This document shows, piece by piece, positions 1 to 5,496 of a DNA stretch of 8,009 bases. The notes beneath the pieces were generated by a model. That model saw only the letters and a list, made by a program, of their open reading frames with translations, was not told where the DNA came from and did no database searches. Every line of letters starts with the position of its first letter. Within the stretch, counting starts at the first letter, position 1. Source of the DNA: Clostridiales bacterium (GTDB lineage Bacteria; Bacillota; Sulfobacillia; UBA995). Location of the stretch: assembly GCA_003517845.1 (NCBI GenBank), contig DOZU01000056.1, positions 1-8,009 of the forward strand, in the 5' to 3' direction. Position numbers and translations under genes: made by a program.

Positions 1-117
1 TCAACCCGCTCCCGCCCGCCCGCCGGCGCCCGCCCGGTCTAGACACCGCATCCGACCCCGGGCCGGTCTGCCGGAGGTTGACCTCGCATAGCCATTCGGT
101 GATCCGGTGCCCGACTC
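1..117. other. left-edge sequence without a supportable gene
   Basis: This stretch is very GC-rich, with C-rich runs at about 5-35. One + frame is open only from the left edge to a TAG at 40-42, so it could be the last codons of a truncated upstream gene, but nothing in it is recognisable. A minus-strand reading through here is Gly/Arg/Ala-rich and looks like a GC-skew artefact. No promoter or terminator is visible. Confidence 0.4.
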
Positions 118-133
118 GGGGAGGTGGCCAGAG

Positions 134-550
134 TTGGAGTCGGCAATTGCCAAGCAGGTGGCGACATTCATGTCGGCGGCGGTGGGACAAGAGGGAGTGC
201 CCAAAGACTGCCTCCCCGAGGCAACCGGCTGGCTGGTCCACGTGGAGACCAGGGAGAGGACCGACGGAAACCTGGAGTGGGTGTCCGTCTACGAGTTGCG
301 CCTGGATCACGCGATGAATGTGATCGGCTGCCGCCGCGCGTCGGTGCGTCAGGAGACAGCTTCAAGCCAGCCGGCTGCAGAAGCGGCCTCTCCCGTGTAC
401 GCCGAGCCCACCGTCGTGACTCCGCCCAACCCTCCGGGCGCGACCCCGTCAAGAAACCGGCCCTGCAGCCGGGAAGCGCCCGCTCGCCTGCCCCGCCCCC
501 TACCCGATCTGCCCCGACCCGAGCCTCCGCGCATCAGCTACCGCCGTTAG
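134..550 (+). CDS. small GvpO-like protein with Pro-rich tail
   Basis: The ORF gives about 138 residues from a TTG start. I chose this start because GGGGAGGTGG (118-127) sits 6 nt before it; a GTG at 107 is in frame but has no ribosome binding site. Seen: the core (residues about 2-70) has an N-terminal helix (ESAIAKQVATFM), then GWLVHVE (32-38), an ER pair (41-42), VYELRLD (52-58), and IGCRR (64-68). Family knowledge: the GvpO gas vesicle family has the same pattern, an alpha helix followed by GW-V-VE, then YE-LD, then G-RR. GvpO is a minor protein needed for gas vesicle formation or regulation in haloarchaea and actinomycetes. After residue 75 the protein is a Pro/Ala/Arg-rich, probably disordered tail. 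No other gvp gene is in the window, so a role in gas vesicles is unproven. The next gene starts about 65 nt downstream behind its own promoter. I am fairly sure it is coding and only moderately sure of the family. Confidence 0.55.
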   Translation: MESAIAKQVATFMSAAVGQEGVPKDCLPEATGWLVHVETRERTDGNLEWVSVYELRLDHAMNVIGCRRASVRQETASSQPAAEAASPVYAEPTVVTPPNPPGATPSRNRPCSREAPARLPRPLPDLPRPEPPRISYRR

Positions 551-580
551 CTTCCCCTGCCGGACCCAGGGCGCCATGGC

Positions 581-609
581 TTGTCCAGTTGCCAGCAGCG
601 TGGTATCCT
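581..609 (+). promoter_or_regulatory. putative sigma-A promoter with extended -10
   Basis: TTGTCC (581-586) and TATCCT (604-609) are separated by 17 bp. A TG one base upstream of the -10 (601-602) makes it an extended -10 element. Transcription would begin near 616, at or just before the GTG chosen for the MFS gene, so the mRNA might be leaderless. The match is by eye only; the positioning upstream of the transporter is what makes it credible. Confidence 0.45.
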
Positions 610-615
610 GTTGGC

Positions 616-1884
616 GTGCACACCAAACTTAGCTGCACTTTCCTATCCCGGGCTCAACGCGCTTTCCGGCCGTCCTTGAGTTCATCCCGGCCGGGTGCTC
701 TTTTCGGCGTAACCCTCGGCCACTTCATGGTCGACTTCTGCATGGGCTGGATCGCCCCCGCCCTCCCCTTTGTCACCCGGGGGCTTGGCCTGGGACTGGC
801 GCAGGCCGGAGTGATAGCCGGGTTGGTGAGTGTCGTGGCTTCGTTCACCCAGCCAGCGCTCGGATGGGTCGGAGACCGCTTGGTCTCCTCGGGTTCATGG
901 TTGGCTGTCAGCGTGATCTGGACGGCGGCATTCACCGCCGGCCTGGGGTTGGCCGCCGACTTCCCTGCATTGGCCCTTGCCGCCGCGCTGGGCGCCCTGG
1001 GATCGGCCTTCTTCCACCCGCTGGGCTCCGCCAGCACCGTCCGCCTGTATCCGGAGCACAAGGGCAAGGCCCTGTCCCTGTATTCCGCGAGCGGCAGCCT
1101 GGGCTTCGCCCTGGCTCCGCTGGCGGCCGTCCCCCTGGTGATGGCCGGGGGCCGCATTGGTTGGCTCGCGCTGGCTCCGGTCGGGCTGCTGGGCGCGGTG
1201 GGCATCCGCCGGCTGGTAGGACGGTCGGTTCCGAGCCCGGATTCAGGCCTGCCTCCATCCGCCGCCCATCCGCTCGCCCCCGCGCGCACCGGCTACCGCT
1301 GTCTCGGACTGCTGCAAATGACGGTGGCCCTGCGCTCCTGGGTACTGGGCGCCTTCGCCACGTACCTGGCTTGGCACCTCGTGGAATCGGGCACACCGCC
1401 GGCTCTGGCGGCAGCGCTCCTCTCGGTGTTCCTGCTGGCGGGGGTCGGCGGCGCCTTGGCCGGAGGAGCATTGGCCGACCGGCACGGGGTCCTGCCCGTG
1501 CTGTGGTGGTCGGGCGTGGTCGCAACGGTGGCTCTGGGCGCGTTTCTGATGCTGGGCGGCCCGGTAGGGGTTGCCGGGTTGCTGTTGGCGGGGGCGGCGC
1601 TCCAGGCGGCCTTCCCCGGGTCCCTGGTGCTGGCCCAGGAACTCCTGCCCGGCCGGGCTGCGTTGGCTTCGGGAATGATCGGCCTGACCGGTGGTTTGAG
1701 TGGCCTGGGCGTGGCCTTCACCGGGTGGCTGGCCGACTTGTGGACCATGGGGACAGCGTTGACCGCCACCACCTTGGCGCTGATCCCGGCGATCTTGCTA
1801 ATCTCGGTCCTGCAACGAGAGGTTATCCCGGGCTCATCATCACCGGAACCGGCCCGAGAACCCGCCGGGAAGGAGGCGCCGTAG
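616..1884 (+). CDS. MFS transporter, fosmidomycin resistance (Fsr)-like
   Basis: About 422 residues, the usual length for a 12-helix major facilitator. It is an inner-membrane, probably proton-driven exporter of a small molecule; the substrate cannot be read from sequence. Seen: hydrophobic helices throughout; GHFMVDF at about 35-41 in helix 1; a motif-A-like GWVGDR (83-88) in the loop after helix 2; GSAFFHPLGSA in the first half; and a second motif-A copy, ALADRHG, around D288-R289 in the second half, as expected from the two-fold MFS repeat. Family knowledge: GH at the start of helix 1 and the FHP segment are characteristic of the Fsr branch. Start choice is uncertain. GTG 616 keeps all of helix 1 but has no Shine-Dalgarno sequence; TTG 676 is also in frame and keeps helix 1; ATG 727 would cut it. 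The same frame stays open back to 124, but that part reads as Arg/Pro-rich noise and overlaps the preceding ORF. The stop codon shares a base with the next gene's start, indicating an operon. Confidence 0.85.
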   Translation: MHTKLSCTFLSRAQRAFRPSLSSSRPGALFGVTLGHFMVDFCMGWIAPALPFVTRGLGLGLAQAGVIAGLVSVVASFTQPALGWVGDRLVSSGSWLAVSVIWTAAFTAGLGLAADFPALALAAALGALGSAFFHPLGSASTVRLYPEHKGKALSLYSASGSLGFALAPLAAVPLVMAGGRIGWLALAPVGLLGAVGIRRLVGRSVPSPDSGLPPSAAHPLAPARTGYRCLGLLQMTVALRSWVLGAFATYLAWHLVESGTPPALAAALLSVFLLAGVGGALAGGALADRHGVLPVLWWSGVVATVALGAFLMLGGPVGVAGLLLAGAALQAAFPGSLVLAQELLPGRAALASGMIGLTGGLSGLGVAFTGWLADLWTMGTALTATTLALIPAILLISVLQREVIPGSSSPEPAREPAGKEAP

Positions 1885-2405
1885 TGCGCGAACTGTGGGG
1901 CATTTTCCTGGCCATGGCGCGGGTAGGGGTACTGGGTTTCGGCGGGGGGCCTTCCTCGATACCTCTCGTCAAGGTGGAGGTCGTGGACAACTTCGGGTGG
2001 TTGACCGCGGATGACTTCGTACAGGTCCTCGCCATGGGCAATGCCTTGCCGGGGCCGATCGCGACCAAGATGGCGGCCTTCGTCGGCTACCGGGTGGCCG
2101 GCATTCCCGGAGCCGTCGCCGGCCTGGCCGGAATGGTCTTGCCCTCGGCCGTAGCCATGCTGGTCCTCTATCGGCTCTACCTCGCGTTTCAGACCCACCC
2201 CGCCGTCGGCGGCATGTTGCGGGCCATCCGTCCCGTGATCATCGTGCTCCTGGGTCTCATGGTTGTCGATCTCGTGCCGCGCACACTGGATGTGGCGAGC
2301 ATCCTCATCGGCGCGGCAAGCCTCATCCTCATCCACGCCGCCGGCGTTCATCCCGCGCTGGTGGTTGCCGGCGCCCTCCTCTTTGGCGCCGTAGTCCTGC
2401 GCTGA
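1884..2405 (+). CDS. single-domain (half-size) chromate transporter family protein
   Basis: 173 residues from a GTG start, with AGGAGG at 1871-1876, 7 nt upstream, placed inside the end of the MFS gene. It belongs to the CHR (chromate ion transporter) family, membrane proteins that move chromate or related anions. Seen: FGGGPSSIPLVKVEVV (19-34), GWLTADDF (38-45), and NALPGPIATKMAAFVGYRVA (53-72), followed by hydrophobic helices. These match the conserved FGGG and PGPI segments of the CHR domain. Full-length ChrA has two such domains (about 400 residues). Short CHR proteins of this size are normally encoded as adjacent homologous pairs that act together. Here there is only one; its neighbours are an MFS gene and the flagellar leader. 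It may act as a homomer, have a partner elsewhere, or be the remnant of a lost pair. The true substrate is not established by family membership. Confidence 0.88.
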   Translation: MRELWGIFLAMARVGVLGFGGGPSSIPLVKVEVVDNFGWLTADDFVQVLAMGNALPGPIATKMAAFVGYRVAGIPGAVAGLAGMVLPSAVAMLVLYRLYLAFQTHPAVGGMLRAIRPVIIVLLGLMVVDLVPRTLDVASILIGAASLILIHAAGVHPALVVAGALLFGAVVLR

Positions 2406-2406
2406 C

Positions 2407-2435
2407 GTAGGGGCGGGTTCGGAACCCGCCCCTAC
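2407..2435. repeat. perfect 13-bp inverted repeat (REP-like palindrome)
   Basis: GTAGGGGCGGGTT (2407-2419) and AACCCGCCCCTAC (2423-2435) are exact reverse complements around a CGG loop. It starts one base after the TGA of the chromate transporter gene. It can form a very stable hairpin on either strand. No T tract follows directly, so it is not a classic terminator by itself, but it could block 3'-exonuclease decay or pause polymerase at the end of the transporter operon. Its composition and structure resemble dispersed intergenic palindromes found in many GC-rich genomes. Confidence 0.85.
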
Positions 2436-2520
2436 ACCGACGGCTGGACCCGCCCCGACGCCGACCACCGGACCCGCCCCTGCGCCGACCACCGGCCCCC
2501 GGAAGCCGGCCCGCCCCTAC
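2424..2520. repeat. 24-bp tandem repeat array, about 3 units plus a degenerate end
   Basis: Three consecutive 24-bp units (2424-2447, 2448-2471, 2472-2495) each begin ACCCGCCCC and continue with a CCGAC-containing spacer ending in a CGG- or TGG-type end. Units 2 and 3 differ at only two positions. A fourth, degenerate segment (2496-2520) ends in CCCGCCCCTAC, which repeats the right arm of the preceding palindrome and is again the reverse complement of its left arm at 2407-2417. The array is therefore bounded by inverted copies. It appears to have grown by duplication of the right arm of the palindrome plus spacer. No coding function is apparent. Confidence 0.8.
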
Positions 2521-2572
2521 GAAAAACTTTTTTTGCGGGAGGTGTTGACAAGACCCCGGATTCTTTGATAAC
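2521..2572 (+). promoter_or_regulatory. flagellar operon promoter with A/T-rich upstream element
   Basis: TTGACA (2545-2550) is a perfect -35 box, followed after 16 bp by GATAAC (2567-2572) as -10, placing the transcript start near 2579-2580. Directly upstream, GAAAAAC followed by seven T (2521-2534) is the only strongly A/T-rich tract nearby. It falls at about -59 to -46, where an UP element contacts the RNA polymerase alpha subunits. The -35 indicates the housekeeping sigma factor. The promoter leaves about 30 nt before the riboswitch aptamer. Confidence in the -35 is high; the -10 is weaker. Confidence 0.7.
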
Positions 2573-2608
2573 CTATCGCGGTAACAACTGATGGCAAGGC
2601 TTGGCACA

Positions 2609-2695
2609 TTCCGATAAGGGCAAACCCACCGTGAGGTGGGGGCGCAAAGCTACGGGTCCGATGGACCTCGGTCCAGGACAGCCGGGCTGCCGGGA
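2609..2695 (+). promoter_or_regulatory. cyclic-di-GMP-I (GEMM-I) riboswitch aptamer
   Basis: Seen: CCGATAAGGGCAAACC (2611-2626) and GCGCAAAGCTACGGGTCC (2642-2659) match the conserved GEMM-I cores. Helices can be drawn by eye. P1: TTCC (2609-2612) with GGGA (2692-2695), and GGCA (2619-2622) with TGCC (2688-2691). P2: CCCACC (2625-2630) with GGTGGG (2635-2640), capped by GTGA, a GNRA loop of the kind that docks into the P3 receptor. P3: AGCT (2648-2651) with GGCT (2685-2688), sharing 2688 with P1, and GGTCC (2655-2659) around GGAC (2676-2679), with a distal hairpin GGAC-CTCG-GTCC (2663-2674). Known: this class binds the second messenger c-di-GMP. By my alignment the position that separates c-di-GMP from cGAMP binders is G here (about 2619), favouring c-di-GMP. 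It lies between the promoter and a terminator, so it should control read-through into the flagellar genes. Confidence 0.93.
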
Positions 2696-2732
2696 TTGCC
2701 CAACCGCCCCTGGGCGTCACCCGTTCTGGCAC

Positions 2733-2757
2733 CCCGCTGCAAAGCGGGCTTTTTATT
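2733..2757 (+). terminator. riboswitch-linked intrinsic terminator
   Basis: CCCGCT (2733-2738), loop GCAA (2739-2742) and AGCGGG (2743-2748) form a perfect 6-bp GC-rich stem with a GNRA loop. C and then TTTTTATT (2750-2757) follow. It lies about 40 nt after the aptamer and 18 nt before flgB, the standard place for an expression platform that stops transcription before the operon. A smaller hairpin, GCCCA (2698-2702) with TGGGC (2711-2715), lies between aptamer and terminator. Confidence 0.9.
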
Positions 2758-2774
2758 GAAAGGCGGGTTGCGCT

Positions 2775-3179
2775 ATGGGGTTCCTCACTACTCCAGGTAT
2801 TGGCCATCTCGACTGGGCACTGCATGTCGCGGGATTGCGACACCAGGCGGTTGCCCATAACCTCTCCAATCTGAGCACCCCCGGCTATAAGCGGCTGGAA
2901 GTGGCGTTCGACGGCGTGCTGTCGTCGGCGGCTCGCGACCTGCTCCCGGTAGCCACCACCCATCCCGGACATCTACAGCCGGGAGGCGCCGGGTCTTTAC
3001 CGCAAGCCTCGCTGCAACCGGTCACCTCCTCTTCGGCGAGACCCGACGGCAACAACGTCGACCTCGAGTACGAACTGGCCACCCTGTCCGAGAACACTCT
3101 CCACCATCAAGCCTTGCTTCGTCAGCTGAACCAGCGGCTTGCCGCCCTTCGACTGGCCGTGACGGAAGGACGCAAGTAG
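2775..3179 (+). CDS. flgB: flagellar basal-body rod protein FlgB
   Basis: 134 residues, the usual FlgB length. FlgB is the most proximal rod subunit, exported through the flagellar type III apparatus and assembled in the periplasm against FliE and the MS ring. Seen: an amphipathic N-terminal helix, then HNLSNLSTPGYKR (28-40), the rod/hook-family signature (normally A-N-AN--TPGYK); a variable, Gly/Pro/Ser-rich middle; and a C-terminal helix starting at GNNVDLEYELATLSEN and ending QRLAALRLAVTEGRK, typical of FlgB. There is no cleaved signal peptide, as expected for this export route. Start: ATG preceded by AAAGGCGG (2759-2766), a Shine-Dalgarno sequence with one mismatch, 8 nt away. It is the first gene after the c-di-GMP leader; flgC follows after 18 nt. 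Confidence 0.95.
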   Translation: MGFLTTPGIGHLDWALHVAGLRHQAVAHNLSNLSTPGYKRLEVAFDGVLSSAARDLLPVATTHPGHLQPGGAGSLPQASLQPVTSSSARPDGNNVDLEYELATLSENTLHHQALLRQLNQRLAALRLAVTEGRK

Positions 3180-3197
3180 ACAAGGAGGGATGATCGA

Positions 3198-3590
3198 ATG
3201 CGCCTGCTCCAGACCTTGAGGACGAGCATGTCCGCCCTGACCGCGGAGCGTTTGCGGCTGGACCTGATCGCCGGCAATCTTGCGAACCTCAACACCACCC
3301 GTACTCCGGCGGGCGAACCGTACCGGCGGCTGGTGCCGGTGTTCTCACCCCGGCCCGCGGGGGGAGTCGAGGTCACGGGGGTAGTGGCCGACCCGGCCGA
3401 GTTCCCCGTGCGACATGACCCGGGACACCCCGATGCTGATGCCGATGGTTTCGTCCGCATGCCCAATGTAGACCTGGTTGCGGAGATGGTGGACCTCATG
3501 GCGGCGACGCGGGCCTACGAAGCTAATGCCACCGTCGCCCAGGCCACCCGCACCCTGGCCCAGCGCACCCTGGAGATAGGTCGCTCCTGA
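3198..3590 (+). CDS. flgC: flagellar basal-body rod protein FlgC
   Basis: 130 residues, slightly short for FlgC (commonly about 134-150). It is a proximal rod subunit that stacks with FlgB, FlgF and FlgG. Seen: an N-terminal helix with AGNLANLNTTRTPAGEPYRR (25-44), the FlgC form of the rod signature, which carries N-T-TP--G-PYRR instead of TPGYK; a middle domain; and the C-terminal segment VRMPNVDLVAEMVDLMAATR (about 87-106) followed by AYEANATV, the typical FlgC coiled-coil end. Start: ATG with AAGGAGGG at 3182-3189 and 8 nt spacing, one of the strongest ribosome binding sites here. An ATG at 3190 is out of frame and ignored. The gene sits 18 nt after flgB and 19 nt before fliE. Confidence 0.96.
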   Translation: MRLLQTLRTSMSALTAERLRLDLIAGNLANLNTTRTPAGEPYRRLVPVFSPRPAGGVEVTGVVADPAEFPVRHDPGHPDADADGFVRMPNVDLVAEMVDLMAATRAYEANATVAQATRTLAQRTLEIGRS

Positions 3591-3609
3591 GCGAGAGGGG
3601 GACTGAGAC

Positions 3610-3921
3610 GTGGAGATCCGGAGCCTGATCCCGGTCGGCAATACCCTGCCCGCGCTATCGACCGGACGGACCGTATCCGGTCCCGCGCCTGCCGAAGCGG
3701 GGAACGGATTCGGAGAGAAGCTCACCCGAGCCGTTTCCCAGTTGAACTCCCAGCAGTTGGCGGTGGATGAGGCTGCCTCCCGTCTGGCCCTGGGTTCGAC
3801 TGCCGACCTGCATAGCATCATCTTGGACGCTGAGAAGGCAAGTCTGTCGCTGGAGTTGGCCATCCAGGTCCGAAATAAGGCACTTGAGGCCTATCAAGAA
3901 GTCATGCGGATGCCGCTTTGA
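3610..3921 (+). CDS. fliE: flagellar hook-basal body complex protein FliE
   Basis: 103 residues, the normal FliE size. FliE is a small, early-exported adaptor that joins the MS ring (FliF) to the rod (FlgB) and is required to open the export gate for later substrates. Seen: a poorly conserved N-terminus (1-34), then helix FGEKLTRAVSQLNSQQ, a second helix containing DLHSIILDAEKASLSLELAI, and the conserved end QVRNKALEAYQEVMRMPL; VRNK--EAYQE-MRM is the FliE signature. Start: GTG, with GAGAGGGGGA (3593-3602) about 7 nt upstream. It lies between flgC and fliF exactly as in Bacillota fla/che operons. Confidence 0.96.
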   Translation: MEIRSLIPVGNTLPALSTGRTVSGPAPAEAGNGFGEKLTRAVSQLNSQQLAVDEAASRLALGSTADLHSIILDAEKASLSLELAIQVRNKALEAYQEVMRMPL

Positions 3922-3945
3922 TGAGGGCCGGAGGGGGTTCGACCG

Positions 3946-5481
3946 GTGCCAGCCCTGGTACGAGATACGACTGATCGATTGCGGGCGGTGCTAAAAGACC
4001 ACTGGCCGCTGGTGGTCGGGGTGCTAGTGGCCTTGACGGCGCTCACGGCACTGGTGCTGGTGGCCACCCGCCCGGCGATGGTCCCGCTGTTCACCGGCTT
4101 GGCCCTGGAGGACGCGGCCGCCATCGTCGAGCGTCTGCAGGAAGGGAATGTCCCTTACCGCATCGGCGAGCGCGGCGACTCCATCCTGGTGCCGGCCTCG
4201 CGCCTCCATGAGGTGCGGATGATGGTCGCGGCGACGGGCCTGCCGACCGGCGGGGTGGTCGGCCTGGAGAGCCTGGACGGCGCGAGTTGGGCCTCCACCG
4301 ACGTGGAGCGTCAGGCGCGGCTGGTGCAGGCCTTGCAGGGCGAACTCACCCGCACCATCCTCCAGATTCGGGGCGTGGATGCGGCCAGAGTTCATATCGT
4401 CCTCCCGCGCGAGAGCATCTTCGCCGGGCAGTCGCGGCCGTCGGCCGCCGCCGTCATGGTCGACATGCGACCGGGACACGAGCTGTCCCGCGACCAGGTG
4501 CAGGCGATTACCCACCTGGTAACGGGAGCCGTGCCCGACCTCGCCCTGGAGCGGGTGACGGTACTGGATGCCCGGGGGCAACTCCTGTCGGCCGCCGGCG
4601 ATCCGGAGACCGGACCCGGCCTCCTGCAAAACCGGACGGAACTGAGGCAGAGCCTGGAGTCCCAGTTGTCGGGGCAGGTCCAGAGCATGTTAGAACAGGT
4701 CATGGGCCCAGGAAATGCGCTGGTGACGGTGCGGGTCGATCTCGACTTCGATCAGCGCGAGACCGAAGAAATCATGCTACAGCCGGCGGCCGATCCGCTG
4801 ATCCGCAGCCGACAGGAGATCCGGGAGGTATTCGAAGGGACGGGAGCGCCGCCAGGCGGCCTGACGGGCACGGCCTCCAACCTCCCCGGCGCCTCCATCC
4901 CCGTATATGCCATGGGGGAGACGGCCGGCGGCGAATCGGAGTGGGAACGGACCCAGGTCGTGGTCAACTACGAGTTCAGCCAGATTCGGGAGAAAGTTGT
5001 AGAAGCACCCGGCCAAGTCAGTCGCATTTCGGCCTCGGTGGTACTGAATCGGGAACTGACTGCGGAGGAGGAGGCGGCGGTGGCCAGGTTGGCCGGCGCC
5101 GCTTTGGGCCTCGATCCCGATCGGGGAGACGAGTTGGTCGTCGTGGGGATGCCGTTTGACACCTCGCTGGCCGACCAACTGCGCGAGGGGCTTGCCGAAC
5201 CGCGGCCCGCGCCTTTCGCCTGGTGGGCGGTAGCCGGGGGCGCCCTGCTCTTCATCCTGGCGGCGACCCTGATCGCCCGGTCGTCGCGCGCCAGGCGGCG
5301 GAAGCGCCCGGCCCTGGCCCTGGTTGCCAGAGAGCCGCTGGCACCTGCCCTCGCGGCCCAGGCCGCGGGGCCTGCAGCAGCGGCCGCCGGTCGGGGTAGT
5401 TTGGCCGAACTGGCGGAGTTGGCTCGAACCAAGCCGGAAACGGTGGCCCGGCTGCTGCGAACCTGGATTTCGGATAACTGA
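3946..5481 (+). CDS. fliF: flagellar M-ring protein FliF
   Basis: 511 residues, at the short end for FliF (commonly 520-570). FliF forms the membrane-embedded MS ring that anchors the rotor and surrounds the export gate. Seen in order: a short cytoplasmic N-terminus; membrane helix 1 (about 19-41); ring-building domains with YRIGERGDSILVPASRLHEV, RMMVAATGLP and ARLVQALQGELTRTI, all typical FliF/SctJ segments; the middle RVHIVLPRESIF; a Gly/Pro-rich loop (GAPPGGLTG) ahead of NYEFSQIREKVVEAPGQVSR; membrane helix 2 around W426-W427; a basic stop-transfer stretch (RRRKR); and an Ala-rich linker. The last 19 residues, ARTKPETVARLLRTWISDN, are the FliG-binding helix. Start: GTG with GGAGGGGG (3930-3937), 8 nt spacing. 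fliG follows after 15 nt. The reduced length probably reflects a short variable region in the periplasmic part or cytoplasmic tail; no essential domain is missing. Confidence 0.96.
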   Translation: MPALVRDTTDRLRAVLKDHWPLVVGVLVALTALTALVLVATRPAMVPLFTGLALEDAAAIVERLQEGNVPYRIGERGDSILVPASRLHEVRMMVAATGLPTGGVVGLESLDGASWASTDVERQARLVQALQGELTRTILQIRGVDAARVHIVLPRESIFAGQSRPSAAAVMVDMRPGHELSRDQVQAITHLVTGAVPDLALERVTVLDARGQLLSAAGDPETGPGLLQNRTELRQSLESQLSGQVQSMLEQVMGPGNALVTVRVDLDFDQRETEEIMLQPAADPLIRSRQEIREVFEGTGAPPGGLTGTASNLPGASIPVYAMGETAGGESEWERTQVVVNYEFSQIREKVVEAPGQVSRISASVVLNRELTAEEEAAVARLAGAALGLDPDRGDELVVVGMPFDTSLADQLREGLAEPRPAPFAWWAVAGGALLFILAATLIARSSRARRRKRPALALVAREPLAPALAAQAAGPAAAAAGRGSLAELAELARTKPETVARLLRTWISDN

Positions 5482-5496
5482 CCGGGAGGAGAACCC

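Noticed and set aside
124..615. N-terminal extension of the MFS frame back to 124
   Set aside because: The extension overlaps the GvpO-like ORF in another frame, is rich in Arg/Pro/Ser, and would put some 160 residues before helix 1. MFS proteins of this type do not have such an extension.
864..1883. Upstream extension of the chromate transporter frame inside the MFS gene
   Set aside because: It translates to an Arg/Gly/Pro-rich low-complexity sequence. Only the part after GTG 1884, behind a strong ribosome binding site, has CHR motifs.
1293..2492. Long minus-strand ORF of about 399 codons
   Set aside because: It lies antisense to the MFS and CHR genes and reads through the tandem repeat as a Gly/Val/Ala repeat. 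Its composition is noise from high GC content, with no recognisable domain.
2424..2520. CRISPR array
   Set aside because: The units are directly adjacent 24-mers without unique spacers of constant length, only three copies exist, and no cas gene is present.
2560..2576. Sigma-28 (motility sigma) promoter because of the GATAA box
   Set aside because: The GATAA resembles the sigma-28 -10, but the preceding GCC is missing and a perfect TTGACA lies at the right distance for the housekeeping sigma factor.
2636..2860. Small + strand ORF overlapping the riboswitch and flgB start
   Set aside because: It runs through the aptamer and terminator structures and out of frame into flgB. The RNA structure fully explains this sequence, and no ribosome binding site supports translation.
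4287..5159. Second + strand ORF of 290 codons inside fliF
   Set aside because: It is out of frame with fliF, extremely Gly/Arg-rich, without a ribosome binding site or domain, and fliF covers this stretch with clear conserved motifs.
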